From Lacinutrix algicola (GTDB lineage Bacteria > Bacteroidota > Bacteroidia > Flavobacteriales > Flavobacteriaceae): a DNA stretch of 64,000 nucleotides. The translations under genes were made by a program, and so were the position numbers. Below are positions 9,010 through 17,460 of the stretch, in pieces; position 1 is the stretch's first letter, and each line of letters starts with the position of its first letter. The stretch spans positions 372,001 to 436,000 of the forward strand of contig NZ_LIQH01000039.1 of NCBI RefSeq assembly GCF_001418085.1. Reading direction: 5' to 3'. Below the pieces are notes generated by a model. The model worked only from the letters and a program-made list of their open reading frames with translations, was not told the DNA's origin and searched no databases.

Positions 9010-9714
9010 CTATAAGCAAGCATTCCAAATTGGATCTTTAGGTAGAGGCGCGGTTATGTTTAATTCTTCTTTAGAAACAGGATGTATAAACTTTATGTTT
9101 CTTGCATGAAGACTAATACTGGCATCTTTATTACTACGATCGAAACCATATTTTAAATCACCTTTTATAGGAGAGCCAATAGTAGATAATTGTACTCTTA
9201 TTTGATGATGACGACCAGTTTCTAAATTAACTTCTAGTAAAAAGTAATTATCTAAAGTCTTGATTGTTTTATAATGAAGAATAGCCTTTTTACTATCTGG
9301 AACCTCATTAATATGTGCTCTAGATTTATTGTTTTTAGGATTCTTAATAAGCCAATTAATAAGTGAATCGCTATCTTTTTTAGGTTTATTTTTAACTAAA
9401 GCCCAATAGGTTTTAGAAATATCTTTAGAGACAAATAATTTATTTAAACGCGGTAGCGCTTTGCTAGTTTTTGCAAATATAACCAAACCCGTAGTAGGTC
9501 TATCAAGCCTATGTACTGTACCTAAATATACGTTTCCAGGTTTATTATATTTCTCGGCAATATATTCCTTTACAACATCGCTTAAAGGTTTGTCTCCCGT
9601 TTTATCACCTTGTACAATATCTCCCGCACGTTTATTAACTACAATAATGTGATTGTCTTCGTAAATAACCTGAAGGTTGTCTTTTGTAGAAATTATTTTA
9701 GATTTTTGGATCAC
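9010..9714 (-). CDS. RluA-family pseudouridine synthase
   Basis: A 234-residue RNA pseudouridine synthase. The catalytic motif HRLDRPTTG contains Asp71, and HARNIKFIHP and GRHHQIRVQLS are standard RluA elements. There is no S4 domain. The target uridine (rRNA or tRNA) cannot be read from sequence. The only upstream in-frame option is a GTG at 9712-9714, which lies inside an inverted repeat (9698-9719); family homology begins only at about residue 13 (NLQVIYEDN), so the first six residues may derive from the repeat or the true start may be a rarer codon downstream. Transcription is from the panB side. Confidence 0.9.
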   Translation of the reverse strand: MIQKSKIISTKDNLQVIYEDNHIIVVNKRAGDIVQGDKTGDKPLSDVVKEYIAEKYNKPGNVYLGTVHRLDRPTTGLVIFAKTSKALPRLNKLFVSKDISKTYWALVKNKPKKDSDSLINWLIKNPKNNKSRAHINEVPDSKKAILHYKTIKTLDNYFLLEVNLETGRHHQIRVQLSTIGSPIKGDLKYGFDRSNKDASISLHARNIKFIHPVSKEELNITAPLPKDPIWNACL

Positions 9715-9719
9715 TCGAT
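9698..9719 (+). repeat. Left arm of 22-bp inverted repeat flanking the four-helix-bundle gene
   Basis: The arm TTAGATTTTTGGAT+CACTCGAT matches the reverse complement of 10180-10201 at 20 of 22 positions. Together the arms enclose the four-helix-bundle gene. This arm overlaps the proposed GTG start of the rluA-type gene. A degenerate further copy of its first half (TTAGATTTTTAGAT) follows at 9722-9735. Confidence 0.75.
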
Positions 9720-9735
9720 AGTTAGATTTTTAGAT

Positions 9736-10086
9736 TTAATTGAGAGTAGATTTAAACTTAGAGGTCATTGTTATTATAGATTCTAAACTTTTTAAAGGAG
9801 AATCTAATTCTTCATGATTTATAAAATTTAAATCTGAAGCAATTAATAATTGTGTTTCAACTTCGTAAGCGGAACTTAAAGTTATTTGAAGAAATCGCGA
9901 GAAATCTTTATTAGATTGCCTAGAAGAGACTTCTGCAATATTTGATGGTATTGAAACAGAAGCTCTTTTAAGTTGATTTGTTAAACCAAATTTTTCAGAT
10001 TCAGGAAATTTAGAAGTAATAGCATAAATTTCAGAACAAAATAGTCGGCTTTTCTTCCAGAATTCTAAATCTTTAAATCTATGCAT
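9736..10086 (-). CDS. Four helix bundle protein (23S rRNA intervening-sequence type)
   Basis: A 116-residue protein of the four-helix-bundle family first noted in 23S rRNA intervening sequences (TIGR02436; related to Avd of diversity-generating retroelements). Diagnostic features: N-terminal F.DLEFWKKS, then FPESEKFGLTNQLKRASVSIPSNIAE, followed by a long helix with FLQITLSSAYEVETQL. Related Avd proteins are basic pentameric nucleic-acid binders; whether this one binds RNA is unknown. The gene sits between panB and the rluA-type gene inside a 22-bp inverted repeat, suggesting it arrived as a small insertion. It is not inside an rRNA gene here. Confidence 0.88.
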   Translation of the reverse strand: MHRFKDLEFWKKSRLFCSEIYAITSKFPESEKFGLTNQLKRASVSIPSNIAEVSSRQSNKDFSRFLQITLSSAYEVETQLLIASDLNFINHEELDSPLKSLESIITMTSKFKSTLN

Positions 10087-10179
10087 TTATTTATTTGATT
10101 AGTTCAATTTTTAAAAACAACTAAAAATATATCTAATTAATACAATTTCATTTAGTATTTATTCGAGTAAGTTCGAAAG

Positions 10180-10201
10180 ATCGAGGAATCCAAAAATCTA
10201 A
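10180..10201 (-). repeat. Right arm of 22-bp inverted repeat flanking the four-helix-bundle gene
   Basis: Read on the minus strand this is TTAGATTTTTGGAT+TCCTCGAT, identical to the left arm at 9698-9719 except for two adjacent bases. It lies 11 bp before the stop of panB on the plus-strand coordinate scale. The span between outer edges is about 504 bp. No transposase lies inside, so if mobile it would be non-autonomous. Confidence 0.75.
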
Positions 10202-10212
10202 TTAATTCAATT

Positions 10213-11031
10213 TTAATACTGTTCCTCATCATTAGGAAAATCACCACTCTTAACATCTTCACCATATTGTGTGAAGGCGTTGGTCATTTCTTCATATAAA
10301 TTCATGTAGCGTCTTAAAAAACGAGGATTGAACTCGTGTGTCATACCAATCATGTCATGCGTTACTAAAACTTGACCATCGACACCGTTACCAGCACCAA
10401 TTCCAATTACCGGAATAGAAACACTCTTAGCAACTTCTTCGGCCAATTTAGCAGGTATTTTTTCTAAAACAATTGCAAAACAACCAGCTTTTTCAAGCAT
10501 TAAAGCATCTTCTTTAAGCTGTATTGCTTCTTCTTCCTCTTTAGCACGAACAGTGTAAGTACCAAATTTATATATAGATTGTGGTGTTAAACCTAAATGT
10601 CCCATAACAGGAATTCCAGCATGTAAAATACGTTTGATAGAGTCTTTTACTTCTTTACCACCTTCCATTTTAACGGCGTGTCCGCCAGATTCTTTCATAA
10701 TTCTAATGGCAGAACGTAAAGCTTCTTTTGGGTCACTTTGGTAACTTCCAAAAGGTAAATCTACAACTACTAAAGAGCGATCAATAGCACGAATAACAGA
10801 AGAAGCATGATAAATCATTTGATCTAAAGTAATAGGTAATGTTGTTTCGTGTCCAGCCATAACATTACTAGCCGAATCACCAACCAAAATAACATCTATT
10901 CCAGCACCATCAACAATTTTTGCCATAGTATAATCGTATGCAGTAAGCATGGAAATTTTCTCTCCGCGCTTTTTCATATCGACTAATGATTTTACCGTTA
11001 CTCTTTTATATTCTTTTTTTGCTACTGACAT
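10213..11031 (-). CDS. panB: 3-methyl-2-oxobutanoate hydroxymethyltransferase
   Basis: PanB (272 residues) transfers a hydroxymethyl group from methylene-tetrahydrofolate to alpha-ketoisovalerate, the first committed step of pantothenate and CoA synthesis. The sequence shows [12 protein letters not shown] near the N-terminus, [10 protein letters not shown]-like metal/ketoisovalerate motif ([13 protein letters not shown]), the [10 protein letters not shown] lysine segment, MGHLGLTPQ and PVIGIGAG. It is full length, with an acidic C-terminal tail ([10 protein letters not shown]). No panC or panD is adjacent. It is upstream of the four-helix-bundle and rluA-type genes on the same strand. Confidence 0.96.
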   Translation of the reverse strand: MSVAKKEYKRVTVKSLVDMKKRGEKISMLTAYDYTMAKIVDGAGIDVILVGDSASNVMAGHETTLPITLDQMIYHASSVIRAIDRSLVVVDLPFGSYQSDPKEALRSAIRIMKESGGHAVKMEGGKEVKDSIKRILHAGIPVMGHLGLTPQSIYKFGTYTVRAKEEEEAIQLKEDALMLEKAGCFAIVLEKIPAKLAEEVAKSVSIPVIGIGAGNGVDGQVLVTHDMIGMTHEFNPRFLRRYMNLYEEMTNAFTQYGEDVKSGDFPNDEEQY

Positions 11032-11162
11032 TTAGTTTAAATTAAGATAGAGTGTAAAAATACTAAAATTACTTACTCAATTGTTCGATCTTATCATTAA
11101 TTCGATTAGACCTATTTAATTGCGTATCATAATTCACTCTGTTTTATTTGATTATTTAGATT

Positions 11163-12587
11163 TTAACAATCCGCCATATTAACACGAACTGCCAAGCCTC
11201 CTTCGCTGGTTTCTTTATACTTGTTATTCATATCTTTTGCTGTTTCCCACATTGTTTCAACAACTTTATCCAAAGGTACTTTTGCATTTTTTGGATCTGT
11301 ATCTAATGCCAATTCAGCAGCATTAATGGCTTTAATAGCGCCCATTGCATTACGCTCTATACATGGAATCTGTACTAAACCACCAATAGGATCACAGGTT
11401 AACCCTAAGTGATGTTCCATTGCAATTTCTGCTGCAATCATAACTTGTTCTGGAGAACCACCAAGCAGCTCAGTTAAAGCAGCTGCTGCCATTGCAGAGC
11501 TTACACCAATTTCGGCCTGACAACCACCCATAGCGGCAGAGATAGTGGCACCTTTTTTAAAGATACTTCCTATTTCTCCAGCAACTAATAAAAATTGTTT
11601 GATGTGTTTAAAATCTGCTTCATGATTTTCTATTACCATATAGTACATTAAAACCGCAGGAATAACACCAGCACTTCCATTAGTTGGAGCAGTAACCACA
11701 CGACCAAGAGATGCGTTTACTTCGTTTACAGATAATGCAAAGCAACTTACCCATTTTAATATTTGCCTAAATTTAACTTCACTTTGTCTTATAGATTGTA
11801 ACCAATCTTGAGAAGTAACATAAGGCATTTCAATATTTAAGTTTTTGTGCATATCGTAAGCACGACGTCTTACATTTAAACCACCAGGTAAAGTACCTTC
11901 GGTATGGCAGCCTGTAAACATACAGTCTAACATAGTCTGCCAAATACGTTGTAACTCGAAATCTATAGTTTTGTCATCTCTAAGAGAGCGTTCGTTCTCT
12001 AAAACAATTTCAGAAATCATTTTATTTTCACTTTTACAAAAAGCTAATAATTCTGTTGCTTTATCTACAGGAAAAGGAAACTCACTTTTAAGTTCTTGGT
12101 TTTCTGCAGCAACAGTACGTTCTTCCTTTACAACAAATCCACCACCAATAGAGTAGAAGGTAGATTGGTGTATTTCGGTATTCATACTAAATGCTGTAAA
12201 AGTAATAGCGTTAGAATGAAAAGGAAGAAATACTTTATTAAATACAATCTCAGATTGCATGTCAAAGTCAATAATCTTTTCGTTACCTAAAACAAGTTTT
12301 TCAGTATTTGTAATCGAAGCTATAATTATGTCTATAGTTTCGGTAGGTATGTATTCAGGATCACTACCGCTTAAACCTAACATAACAGCCAAATCTGTAG
12401 CATGTCCTTTTCCTGTTAAGGATAGCGAGCCATATAAATCTACTTGAATTCTGGTAACAGTATTAAAGACATTATCATCTTTTAATTCTTGTAACCAACG
12501 TTCGGCAGCACGCCAAGGTCCTAAAGTGTGAGAACTCGATGGCCCAACACCAATTTTTAGCATATCGAAAACTGAAATACATTCCAT
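11163..12587 (-). CDS. sdaA: L-serine ammonia-lyase (iron-sulfur L-serine dehydratase)
   Basis: A 474-residue single-chain L-serine dehydratase that deaminates serine to pyruvate using a [4Fe-4S] cluster. The N-terminal beta domain begins with ISVFDMLKIGVGPSSSHT, and the C-terminal alpha domain contains three cysteines spaced as expected for cluster ligands: GGCQAEIG, GLTCDPIGG and IPCIERNA. The fusion of both domains with a lid insertion is the usual type II form. It has its own promoter (TATATTTG on the minus strand at 12612-12619) overlain by a 19-bp palindrome that may be an operator. Downstream the next gene is panB after 131 bp. Confidence 0.95.
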   Translation of the reverse strand: MECISVFDMLKIGVGPSSSHTLGPWRAAERWLQELKDDNVFNTVTRIQVDLYGSLSLTGKGHATDLAVMLGLSGSDPEYIPTETIDIIIASITNTEKLVLGNEKIIDFDMQSEIVFNKVFLPFHSNAITFTAFSMNTEIHQSTFYSIGGGFVVKEERTVAAENQELKSEFPFPVDKATELLAFCKSENKMISEIVLENERSLRDDKTIDFELQRIWQTMLDCMFTGCHTEGTLPGGLNVRRRAYDMHKNLNIEMPYVTSQDWLQSIRQSEVKFRQILKWVSCFALSVNEVNASLGRVVTAPTNGSAGVIPAVLMYYMVIENHEADFKHIKQFLLVAGEIGSIFKKGATISAAMGGCQAEIGVSSAMAAAALTELLGGSPEQVMIAAEIAMEHHLGLTCDPIGGLVQIPCIERNAMGAIKAINAAELALDTDPKNAKVPLDKVVETMWETAKDMNNKYKETSEGGLAVRVNMADC

Positions 12588-12611
12588 AATTACTATATCG
12601 TTTTAGTAACA

Positions 12612-12646
12612 CAAATATAGCTTATTGTTTATGTTTTAAACATAAA
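12612..12646 (-). promoter_or_regulatory. sdaA promoter with 19-bp perfect palindrome at the -33 region
   Basis: On the minus strand TATATTTG (12612-12619) fits the Bacteroidota -7 consensus TAnnTTTG, placing the transcript start near 12605, 18 bp before the ATG. A perfect 9+1+9 palindrome, TTTATGTTT-N-AAACATAAA (12628-12646), covers the -33 region about 32 bp upstream of that start. This position suits repression by steric block. The regulator is unknown. Confidence 0.55.
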
Positions 12647-12686
12647 AAAACAGCCTTGATTTCAGTAATTAAAGCTGTTTTTTTTT
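12644..12686 (-). terminator. Probable terminator of the lipoprotein gene
   Basis: Between two minus-strand genes, AAAAAAACAGC pairs with GCTGTTTTTTT around an ~19-nt loop that itself partly pairs; read on the minus strand the hairpin ends in a U-run. It would end transcription of the 12708-13193 gene before the sdaA promoter, which it abuts. Confidence 0.55.
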
Positions 12687-12707
12687 ATTATATTAATGAC
12701 TAGTATA

Positions 12708-13193
12708 TTAGCGTTTAGTAAACTCTTTAATACTATAACGTGTCATAACAGCCTCTAAATTAGTGTTAGAAGCTTTACCAACATTATCGGCAGGTACAAC
12801 GACAACTCTAAATACTTGGTTTTGCGTGTATGAACTATCTAAAAGAGAAAAATCTGTTGTGCCGTCTAGAAAAAATCTAACATCGGTTTGTGTAAAGTCG
12901 TAGTTATAAACCAAATCACCATCATCAAACTGAACCGTTTGTGGCATAAGTCTCCAAACATCTTGTCCGTTTACTGTTTCCCATAATATATAGACTAACG
13001 TAACGTCTGTTGGTAACACTTGAAAACCATAAGCTTCAAAGTATTCATAATTGTTAGTTTGGTTAAGGTCTAATTCAATTTCAAAAGCAGAAGAAGCTAT
13101 AATAGCACCATCGAAACCTCTAGGTCCTTCTGGGCCTTCGCAAGACGTTAATAATAAAGTAAGTACAGTAATTACCGATAATATACGTTTCAT
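12708..13193 (-). CDS. Uncharacterised lipoprotein with short collagen-like motif
   Basis: A 161-residue lipoprotein. The best start is the ATG at 13193 giving MKRILSVITVLTLLLTSC, a classical signal peptide with lipobox LTSC; a longer frame to 13283 adds an implausible hydrophobic segment. Directly after the lipidated Cys comes EGPEGPRGFDG, a short GxxGxx collagen-like spacer common in Bacteroidota surface lipoproteins. The rest is a beta-rich region ending with a basic tail. Export beyond the outer membrane cannot be judged. It is divergent from dnaK. Function unknown. Confidence 0.8.
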   Translation of the reverse strand: MKRILSVITVLTLLLTSCEGPEGPRGFDGAIIASSAFEIELDLNQTNNYEYFEAYGFQVLPTDVTLVYILWETVNGQDVWRLMPQTVQFDDGDLVYNYDFTQTDVRFFLDGTTDFSLLDSSYTQNQVFRVVVVPADNVGKASNTNLEAVMTRYSIKEFTKR

Positions 13194-13384
13194 AATATTT
13201 AGTTTTTTTAATAAATATAACAAAACTAGTACCAAAGTAGTGCCAAATAGATATAATTTATGAATAATAAAATATGACATCATGTCACATTTTTTCTAAT
13301 GGCATAATCATTGTCTTTATGCAATCGTAAATAATTAATATAATTTATTTCGCATTAAGCGGAAAACATAAAACAAATAAAGAT

Positions 13385-15289
13385 ATGAGTAAGATTATTG
13401 GAATCGATTTAGGAACTACCAACTCTTGCGTTTCTGTAATGGAAGGTAACGAGCCAGTAGTTATCCCTAATGCAGAAGGTAAAAGAACAACACCATCTGT
13501 AATTGCCTTTGTAGAAGGAGGAGAAATTAAAGTTGGAGATCCAGCAAAAAGACAAGCAGTAACTAACCCAACAAAAACAGTTTATTCGGTTAAACGTTTT
13601 ATGGGTAACAAGTATTCTGAGTCTAAAAAAGAAGCAGAACGTGTACCTTACAAAGTAGTAAAAGGAGATAATGACACACCACGTGTTGATATTGATGGTC
13701 GTTTATATACGCCACAAGAATTATCTGCAATGGTATTACAGAAAATGAAAAAAACAGCTGAAGATTACTTAGGTGCTTCAGTATCTGAAGCAGTAATTAC
13801 TGTACCAGCATATTTTAACGATGCACAACGTCAAGCAACTAAAGAAGCTGGTGAAATTGCAGGATTAAAAGTACGTCGTATTATCAACGAGCCAACAGCA
13901 GCAGCTTTAGCTTATGGTATGGACAAAAAAGGAACAGATCAAAAAATCGTTGTTTTCGATTTTGGTGGTGGAACGCATGATGTATCTATCTTAGAATTAG
14001 GAGATGGTGTATTTGAAGTTTTATCTACAGATGGTGATACGCACTTAGGTGGTGATGACGTAGATCAAAAACTTATTGATTGGTTAGCTGATGAGTTTAA
14101 CGCTGAAGAGTCTATGGACTTACGTAAAGATCCAATGTCTTTACAACGTTTAAAAGAAGCTGCAGAAAAAGCTAAGATTGAGTTATCTGCTTCAGAGCAA
14201 ACAGAAATTAACTTACCTTATATTACTGCAACTGCATCTGGACCAAAACACTTAGTACGTACATTAACACGTTCTAAATTCGAGCAGTTAATTGACGATT
14301 TAGTAAAAAGAACAATAGAGCCTTGTGCAACAGCTTTAAAAGCAGCAGGATTATCTAAAAGTGATATCGACGAAGTAATTTTAGTTGGTGGATCTACACG
14401 TATCCCAGCAGTACAACAAGCAGTAGAAAAGTTCTTTGGAAAAGCACCTTCTAAAGGAGTAAATCCTGATGAAGTTGTTTCTTTAGGAGCAGCAATTCAA
14501 GGTGGAGTTTTATCTGGAGATGTTAAAGATGTATTACTTTTAGATGTAACACCTTTATCATTAGGTATCGAAACAATGGGTAACGTAATGACGAAACTTA
14601 TTGAAGCAAATACTACGATTCCTACTAAAAAATCTCAAGTATTCTCTACAGCAGCAGACAACCAACCTTCAGTGGAAATCCACGTATTACAAGGTGAAAG
14701 AGCTATGGCTGCAGATAACAAAACAATTGGACGTTTTCACTTAAGTGATATTCCACCAGCACAAAGAGGAGTACCTCAAATTGAAGTAACTTTCGATATC
14801 GATGCAAACGGAATCATTAAAGTTTCTGCTACAGATAAAGCAACTAACAAGACTCAAGATATCCGTATCGAAGCGTCTTCTGGTTTAACTGAAGAAGAAA
14901 TTAAAGCAATGAAAGCTGATGCTGAAGCAAATGCAGAAGCAGATGCTAAAGCAGCAGAAAACGCTAAGAAATTAAACGAAGCAGATTCTATGATTTTCCA
15001 AACAGAAAATCAATTAAAAGAATTTGGTGATAAATTATCTGATGATAAGAAAGCACCAATTGAAGAAGCTTTAGCAGAATTAAAAGTAGCATACGAAACT
15101 AGAGATGTAGCAGTTATTGAGCCAGCTTTAGACAAACTTAACGAAGTTTGGAAAGTAGCTAGCGAAGAAATGTACAAAGCACAAGCAGATGCTCAAGGTG
15201 GAGCAGCTGGACCAGATGCAGGAGCAGGAGAACCAGCTCAAGCAGAAAGTGACAATGTAGAAGATGTAGACTTCGAAGAAGTTAAATAA
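13385..15289 (+). CDS. dnaK: Molecular chaperone DnaK (Hsp70)
   Basis: DnaK, 634 residues, the ATP-driven Hsp70 chaperone. The nucleotide-binding domain opens with [16 protein letters not shown], has the [22 protein letters not shown] and [13 protein letters not shown] segments, and the linker [15 protein letters not shown] leads to the substrate-binding domain. The lid ends in a Gly/Ala-rich disordered stretch and the conserved acidic [10 protein letters not shown] tail. [11 protein letters not shown] has His where many DnaKs have Phe/Tyr (GGTFDVS), a known variant in flavobacteria. dnaJ and grpE are not adjacent, and I see no CIRCE element upstream. A strong terminator follows. Confidence 0.98.
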   Translation: MSKIIGIDLGTTNSCVSVMEGNEPVVIPNAEGKRTTPSVIAFVEGGEIKVGDPAKRQAVTNPTKTVYSVKRFMGNKYSESKKEAERVPYKVVKGDNDTPRVDIDGRLYTPQELSAMVLQKMKKTAEDYLGASVSEAVITVPAYFNDAQRQATKEAGEIAGLKVRRIINEPTAAALAYGMDKKGTDQKIVVFDFGGGTHDVSILELGDGVFEVLSTDGDTHLGGDDVDQKLIDWLADEFNAEESMDLRKDPMSLQRLKEAAEKAKIELSASEQTEINLPYITATASGPKHLVRTLTRSKFEQLIDDLVKRTIEPCATALKAAGLSKSDIDEVILVGGSTRIPAVQQAVEKFFGKAPSKGVNPDEVVSLGAAIQGGVLSGDVKDVLLLDVTPLSLGIETMGNVMTKLIEANTTIPTKKSQVFSTAADNQPSVEIHVLQGERAMAADNKTIGRFHLSDIPPAQRGVPQIEVTFDIDANGIIKVSATDKATNKTQDIRIEASSGLTEEEIKAMKADAEANAEADAKAAENAKKLNEADSMIFQTENQLKEFGDKLSDDKKAPIEEALAELKVAYETRDVAVIEPALDKLNEVWKVASEEMYKAQADAQGGAAGPDAGAGEPAQAESDNVEDVDFEEVK

Positions 15290-15299
15290 TCTTTTTGTC

Positions 15300-15320
15300 A
15301 TTCCGTACTTGATGCGGAAT
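15300..15320. repeat. REP-like palindrome downstream of dnaK
   Basis: ATTCCG-TACTTGATG-CGGAAT, preceded by TGTC and followed by CC. This matches the general form of dispersed intergenic palindromes (GTCATTCC...GGAATCC) often seen in Bacteroidota genomes. It is the only copy found in this window, so the repeat status rests on resemblance. Confidence 0.45.
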
Positions 15321-15331
15321 CCATAAATATT

Positions 15332-15367
15332 AAAAACGCAACCATTAATTTGGTTGCGTTTTTTTTA
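15332..15367 (+). terminator. Rho-independent terminator of dnaK
   Basis: AAAAACGCAACC pairs with GGTTGCGTTTTT across an ATTAATTT-type loop, followed by an uninterrupted run of Ts. It is 43 bp beyond the dnaK stop. Confidence 0.9.
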
Positions 15368-15385
15368 TGCTTCATATTAAAAAGA

Positions 15386-15420
15386 ATTATGCATGCATAA
15401 TAAATTATTGATTATATTTG
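15386..15420 (+). promoter_or_regulatory. Promoter of the nitronate monooxygenase gene with 16-bp palindrome
   Basis: TATATTTG (15413-15420) is a perfect TAnnTTTG -7 element, giving a start near 15427, 13 bp before the ATG. A perfect 16-bp palindrome, ATTATGCA-TGCATAAT (15386-15401), is centred about 33 bp upstream of that start and replaces the usual TTG element, which suggests regulator binding there. Confidence 0.5.
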
Positions 15421-15439
15421 TTTAAATAAATAAAAGATT

Positions 15440-16387
15440 ATGCAAACTAAATTAACTCAACTTTTAAATATAAAGTATCCAATAATTCAAGCACCAATGT
15501 TTTTGGTTTCAAATGTTGCTATGGTAACAGAAGCCATGAAAGGAGGTATAGCAGGATGCATTCCTGCGCTTAATTATAGAACTTTAGATGAGTTAAGAGC
15601 TGTTTTAAAGGAGCTTAAAGCGAATAAAGTTGAAGGCGGTTCATTTGGATTTAATTTAATTGTAAATAAATCTAACCTTAAGTACAAAGGTCAGTTAGAG
15701 GTAATTTGCGAAGAAGGTTGCGATTTTATAATTACGTCTTTAGGAAGCCCAGAAGAAACGATTAAGCAAGCACACAAAGCCGGTATAAAAGTATTTTGCG
15801 ATGTTACCGATTTACGTTTTGCACAAAAAGTAGAACAATTAGGAGCAGATGCTGCCATTGCTGTAAATAATGAAGCTGGAGGCCATAGAGGTAATCTGTC
15901 TCCAGAAGAATTAACAAACCAATTAAGTAAAGCTTTAAGTATTCCAGTAATTTCAGCAGGAGGAGTAGGTTGTAAAGCAGATATTGATAAAATGATAAGC
16001 TACGGAGCAGAAGGCGTTAGCGTTGGGAGTCCGTTTATAGCATCTATAGAAGCAGGAGTAACAGACGAGTATAAGCAAGCTTGTGTAGATTATGGAGCAA
16101 AAGATATTATAATGACACAGCGTATCTCTGGTACACCGTGTACGGTAATTAACACGCCTTATGTACAAAAGATTGGTACTAAAGAATCTTGGTTAGAATC
16201 TGTTTTAAATAAAAATAAGAGCTTAAAAAAATGGGTTAAAATGATTCGTTTTTCAATAGGAATGAAAGCTACAGAAAATGCAGCTAAAACAGCCACTTAT
16301 AAAACTGTTTGGGTAGCGGGACCAAGTATCGAATACACAAAATCCATTTTACCTATAAAGGATATCATTGCTAAGTTGGTTAACTAA
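15440..16387 (+). CDS. Nitronate monooxygenase (2-nitropropane dioxygenase-type flavoprotein)
   Basis: A 315-residue FMN-dependent TIM-barrel enzyme of the nitronate monooxygenase family, which oxidises alkyl nitronates such as propionate-3-nitronate. IIQAPMFLVSNVAMVTEAMKGG near the N-terminus, NNEAGGHRG (with the catalytic-type His), PVISAGGVGC and EGVSVGSPFIAS (phosphate binding) are visible. These make it a class I-like enzyme. Alternative family roles include FabK-like enoyl reductases, but the length and GGHRG context favour nitronate monooxygenase. It stands alone behind its own promoter. Confidence 0.87.
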   Translation: MQTKLTQLLNIKYPIIQAPMFLVSNVAMVTEAMKGGIAGCIPALNYRTLDELRAVLKELKANKVEGGSFGFNLIVNKSNLKYKGQLEVICEEGCDFIITSLGSPEETIKQAHKAGIKVFCDVTDLRFAQKVEQLGADAAIAVNNEAGGHRGNLSPEELTNQLSKALSIPVISAGGVGCKADIDKMISYGAEGVSVGSPFIASIEAGVTDEYKQACVDYGAKDIIMTQRISGTPCTVINTPYVQKIGTKESWLESVLNKNKSLKKWVKMIRFSIGMKATENAAKTATYKTVWVAGPSIEYTKSILPIKDIIAKLVN

Positions 16388-16466
16388 ATCCTGTTTATTA
16401 TAACGTTTTTTTTAGAATATAGACTATCTAATATTTTAACTTTTCGCTAATTTTATAAAAAAAAGA

Positions 16467-17120
16467 ATGGATACTTTAAAAGAACAAACGGACGCTAAAA
16501 TTGCAGCTGGAAGAAAAGCAAAACCAGACTTCATGAAAGGTGTCGATGATATTATTGCAAAAGCAAAAGCTTTCGAAAAAGGAGATGATGCTATCAAAAT
16601 TGGGTATAAAGCTCCAAGTTTCAAGTTGCCTAATCCTGAAGGGAAATTAGTGTCGCTAGATACTTTACTAGAAAAAGGACCTGTTGTTATTACATTTTAT
16701 CGTGGTGACTGGTGTCCTTATTGTAACTTACAACTTAGAGCGTTACAAGGTAAATTAAGCGAAATTCATGCGTTAGGTGCAACATTAGTTGCCATTAGCC
16801 CACAAGTACCAGATGGATCTTTGTCAAAAAGTGAGATTAATGAAATGGAATTTATAGTATTGTCAGATCAAGATGCGAAAGTTGCTTCGCAATATGGTGT
16901 AGCTTGGGAAGTACCTGAGTTTTTGATGGAACATATGCGAGTAGATCGAAATCTTGATTTAGATAAAATTAATAATGGTAACGGCGCTATATTGCCTATT
17001 CCAGCTACGTTTATTTTGGGACGTGACGGACTAGTTAAGTGGAATTATGTTAATGTTGATTATAGAACGCGTTCAGAACCAGATGAGATTATTGAGGCTT
17101 TGAAAAAACTGACTGAATAA
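16467..17120 (+). CDS. Peroxiredoxin-like (AhpC/TSA-family) protein
   Basis: A 217-residue thioredoxin-fold protein. After an ~45-residue helical N-terminal extension comes the AhpC/TSA domain: IGYKAPSFKLP, then TFYRGDWCPYC with Cys83 and Cys86, an ISPQ segment, a DQDAKVASQYGV stretch and a late IPATFILG cis-Pro loop. The CPYC pair resembles a peroxiredoxin-like 2/thioredoxin active site rather than the single-Cys TPVC of classical Prx; peroxide or disulfide reduction is likely but the exact activity is uncertain. No signal peptide. A strong terminator follows at 17174. Confidence 0.87.
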   Translation: MDTLKEQTDAKIAAGRKAKPDFMKGVDDIIAKAKAFEKGDDAIKIGYKAPSFKLPNPEGKLVSLDTLLEKGPVVITFYRGDWCPYCNLQLRALQGKLSEIHALGATLVAISPQVPDGSLSKSEINEMEFIVLSDQDAKVASQYGVAWEVPEFLMEHMRVDRNLDLDKINNGNGAILPIPATFILGRDGLVKWNYVNVDYRTRSEPDEIIEALKKLTE

Positions 17121-17173
17121 AGCTATATTGTCTTTATAAAGTAATTTAATTAAAACAGCTTAAAAAAAAATAG

Positions 17174-17201
17174 AGCCCTTGAAATCTTCAAGGGCTTTTT
17201 T
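17174..17201 (+). terminator. Rho-independent terminator of the peroxiredoxin-like gene
   Basis: AGCCCTTGA-AATCT-TCAAGGGCT followed by six Ts. It isolates the upstream gene from the riboswitch that starts about 55 bp later. Confidence 0.9.
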
Positions 17202-17255
17202 GTTAAATAATATCAAGACATTGTAAGTTCATTTATTAAGTATTATCCTTGTATT

Positions 17256-17393
17256 GTAAAAGGTCGTTTAAACGTTAAAAGGAATTGTGTTAAAATCACA
17301 AGCTGTCGCGCAACTGTAATTAATAATATAAATTATTATAAGCCAGATTACTTGCCTTTACTAATTAATAATAATGCTTTCGCGATTTGAAGC
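17256..17393 (+). promoter_or_regulatory. Cobalamin (B12) riboswitch
   Basis: The conserved B12 box AGCTGTCGCGCAACTGTAAT (17301-17320) is near-consensus, preceded by GGAATTGTG...AATCAC and followed by AGCCAGATTACTTGCC, the usual closing P3-P1 strand that pairs with AGGT at 17261. A downstream hairpin, GCTT(76-79)...AAGC(17390-17393), exposes CGCGA in its loop, complementary to TCGCG of the B12 box: the L5-L13 kissing interaction of this class. A further imperfect hairpin at 17398-17434 has no U-run, so control may be at translation. Ligand subtype (adenosyl versus aquo/methyl) cannot be decided. It leads the PAS gene at 17461, not a B12 transport or synthesis gene. Confidence 0.92.
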
Positions 17394-17460
17394 CTTTTAA
17401 TAGTTTTTAAGAATGTAGTTATTCTTCACTATTAGTGTTTCATTTAAAAAGCAATTAAAA

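Noticed and set aside
11032-11162. TTGTTCGAT/ATTCGATTAGA pieces after sdaA resembling the four-helix-bundle flanking repeat
   Set aside because: Only short AT-rich fragments match; no second arm or inserted gene is present.
13194-13283. 30-residue N-terminal extension of the lipoprotein gene
   Set aside because: It would place a second hydrophobic stretch before an ideal lipoprotein signal peptide; the ATG at 13193 fits better.
13284-13384. CIRCE-type heat-shock operator before dnaK
   Set aside because: The TTAGCACTC-N9-GAGTGCTAA pattern is not found in the upstream region.
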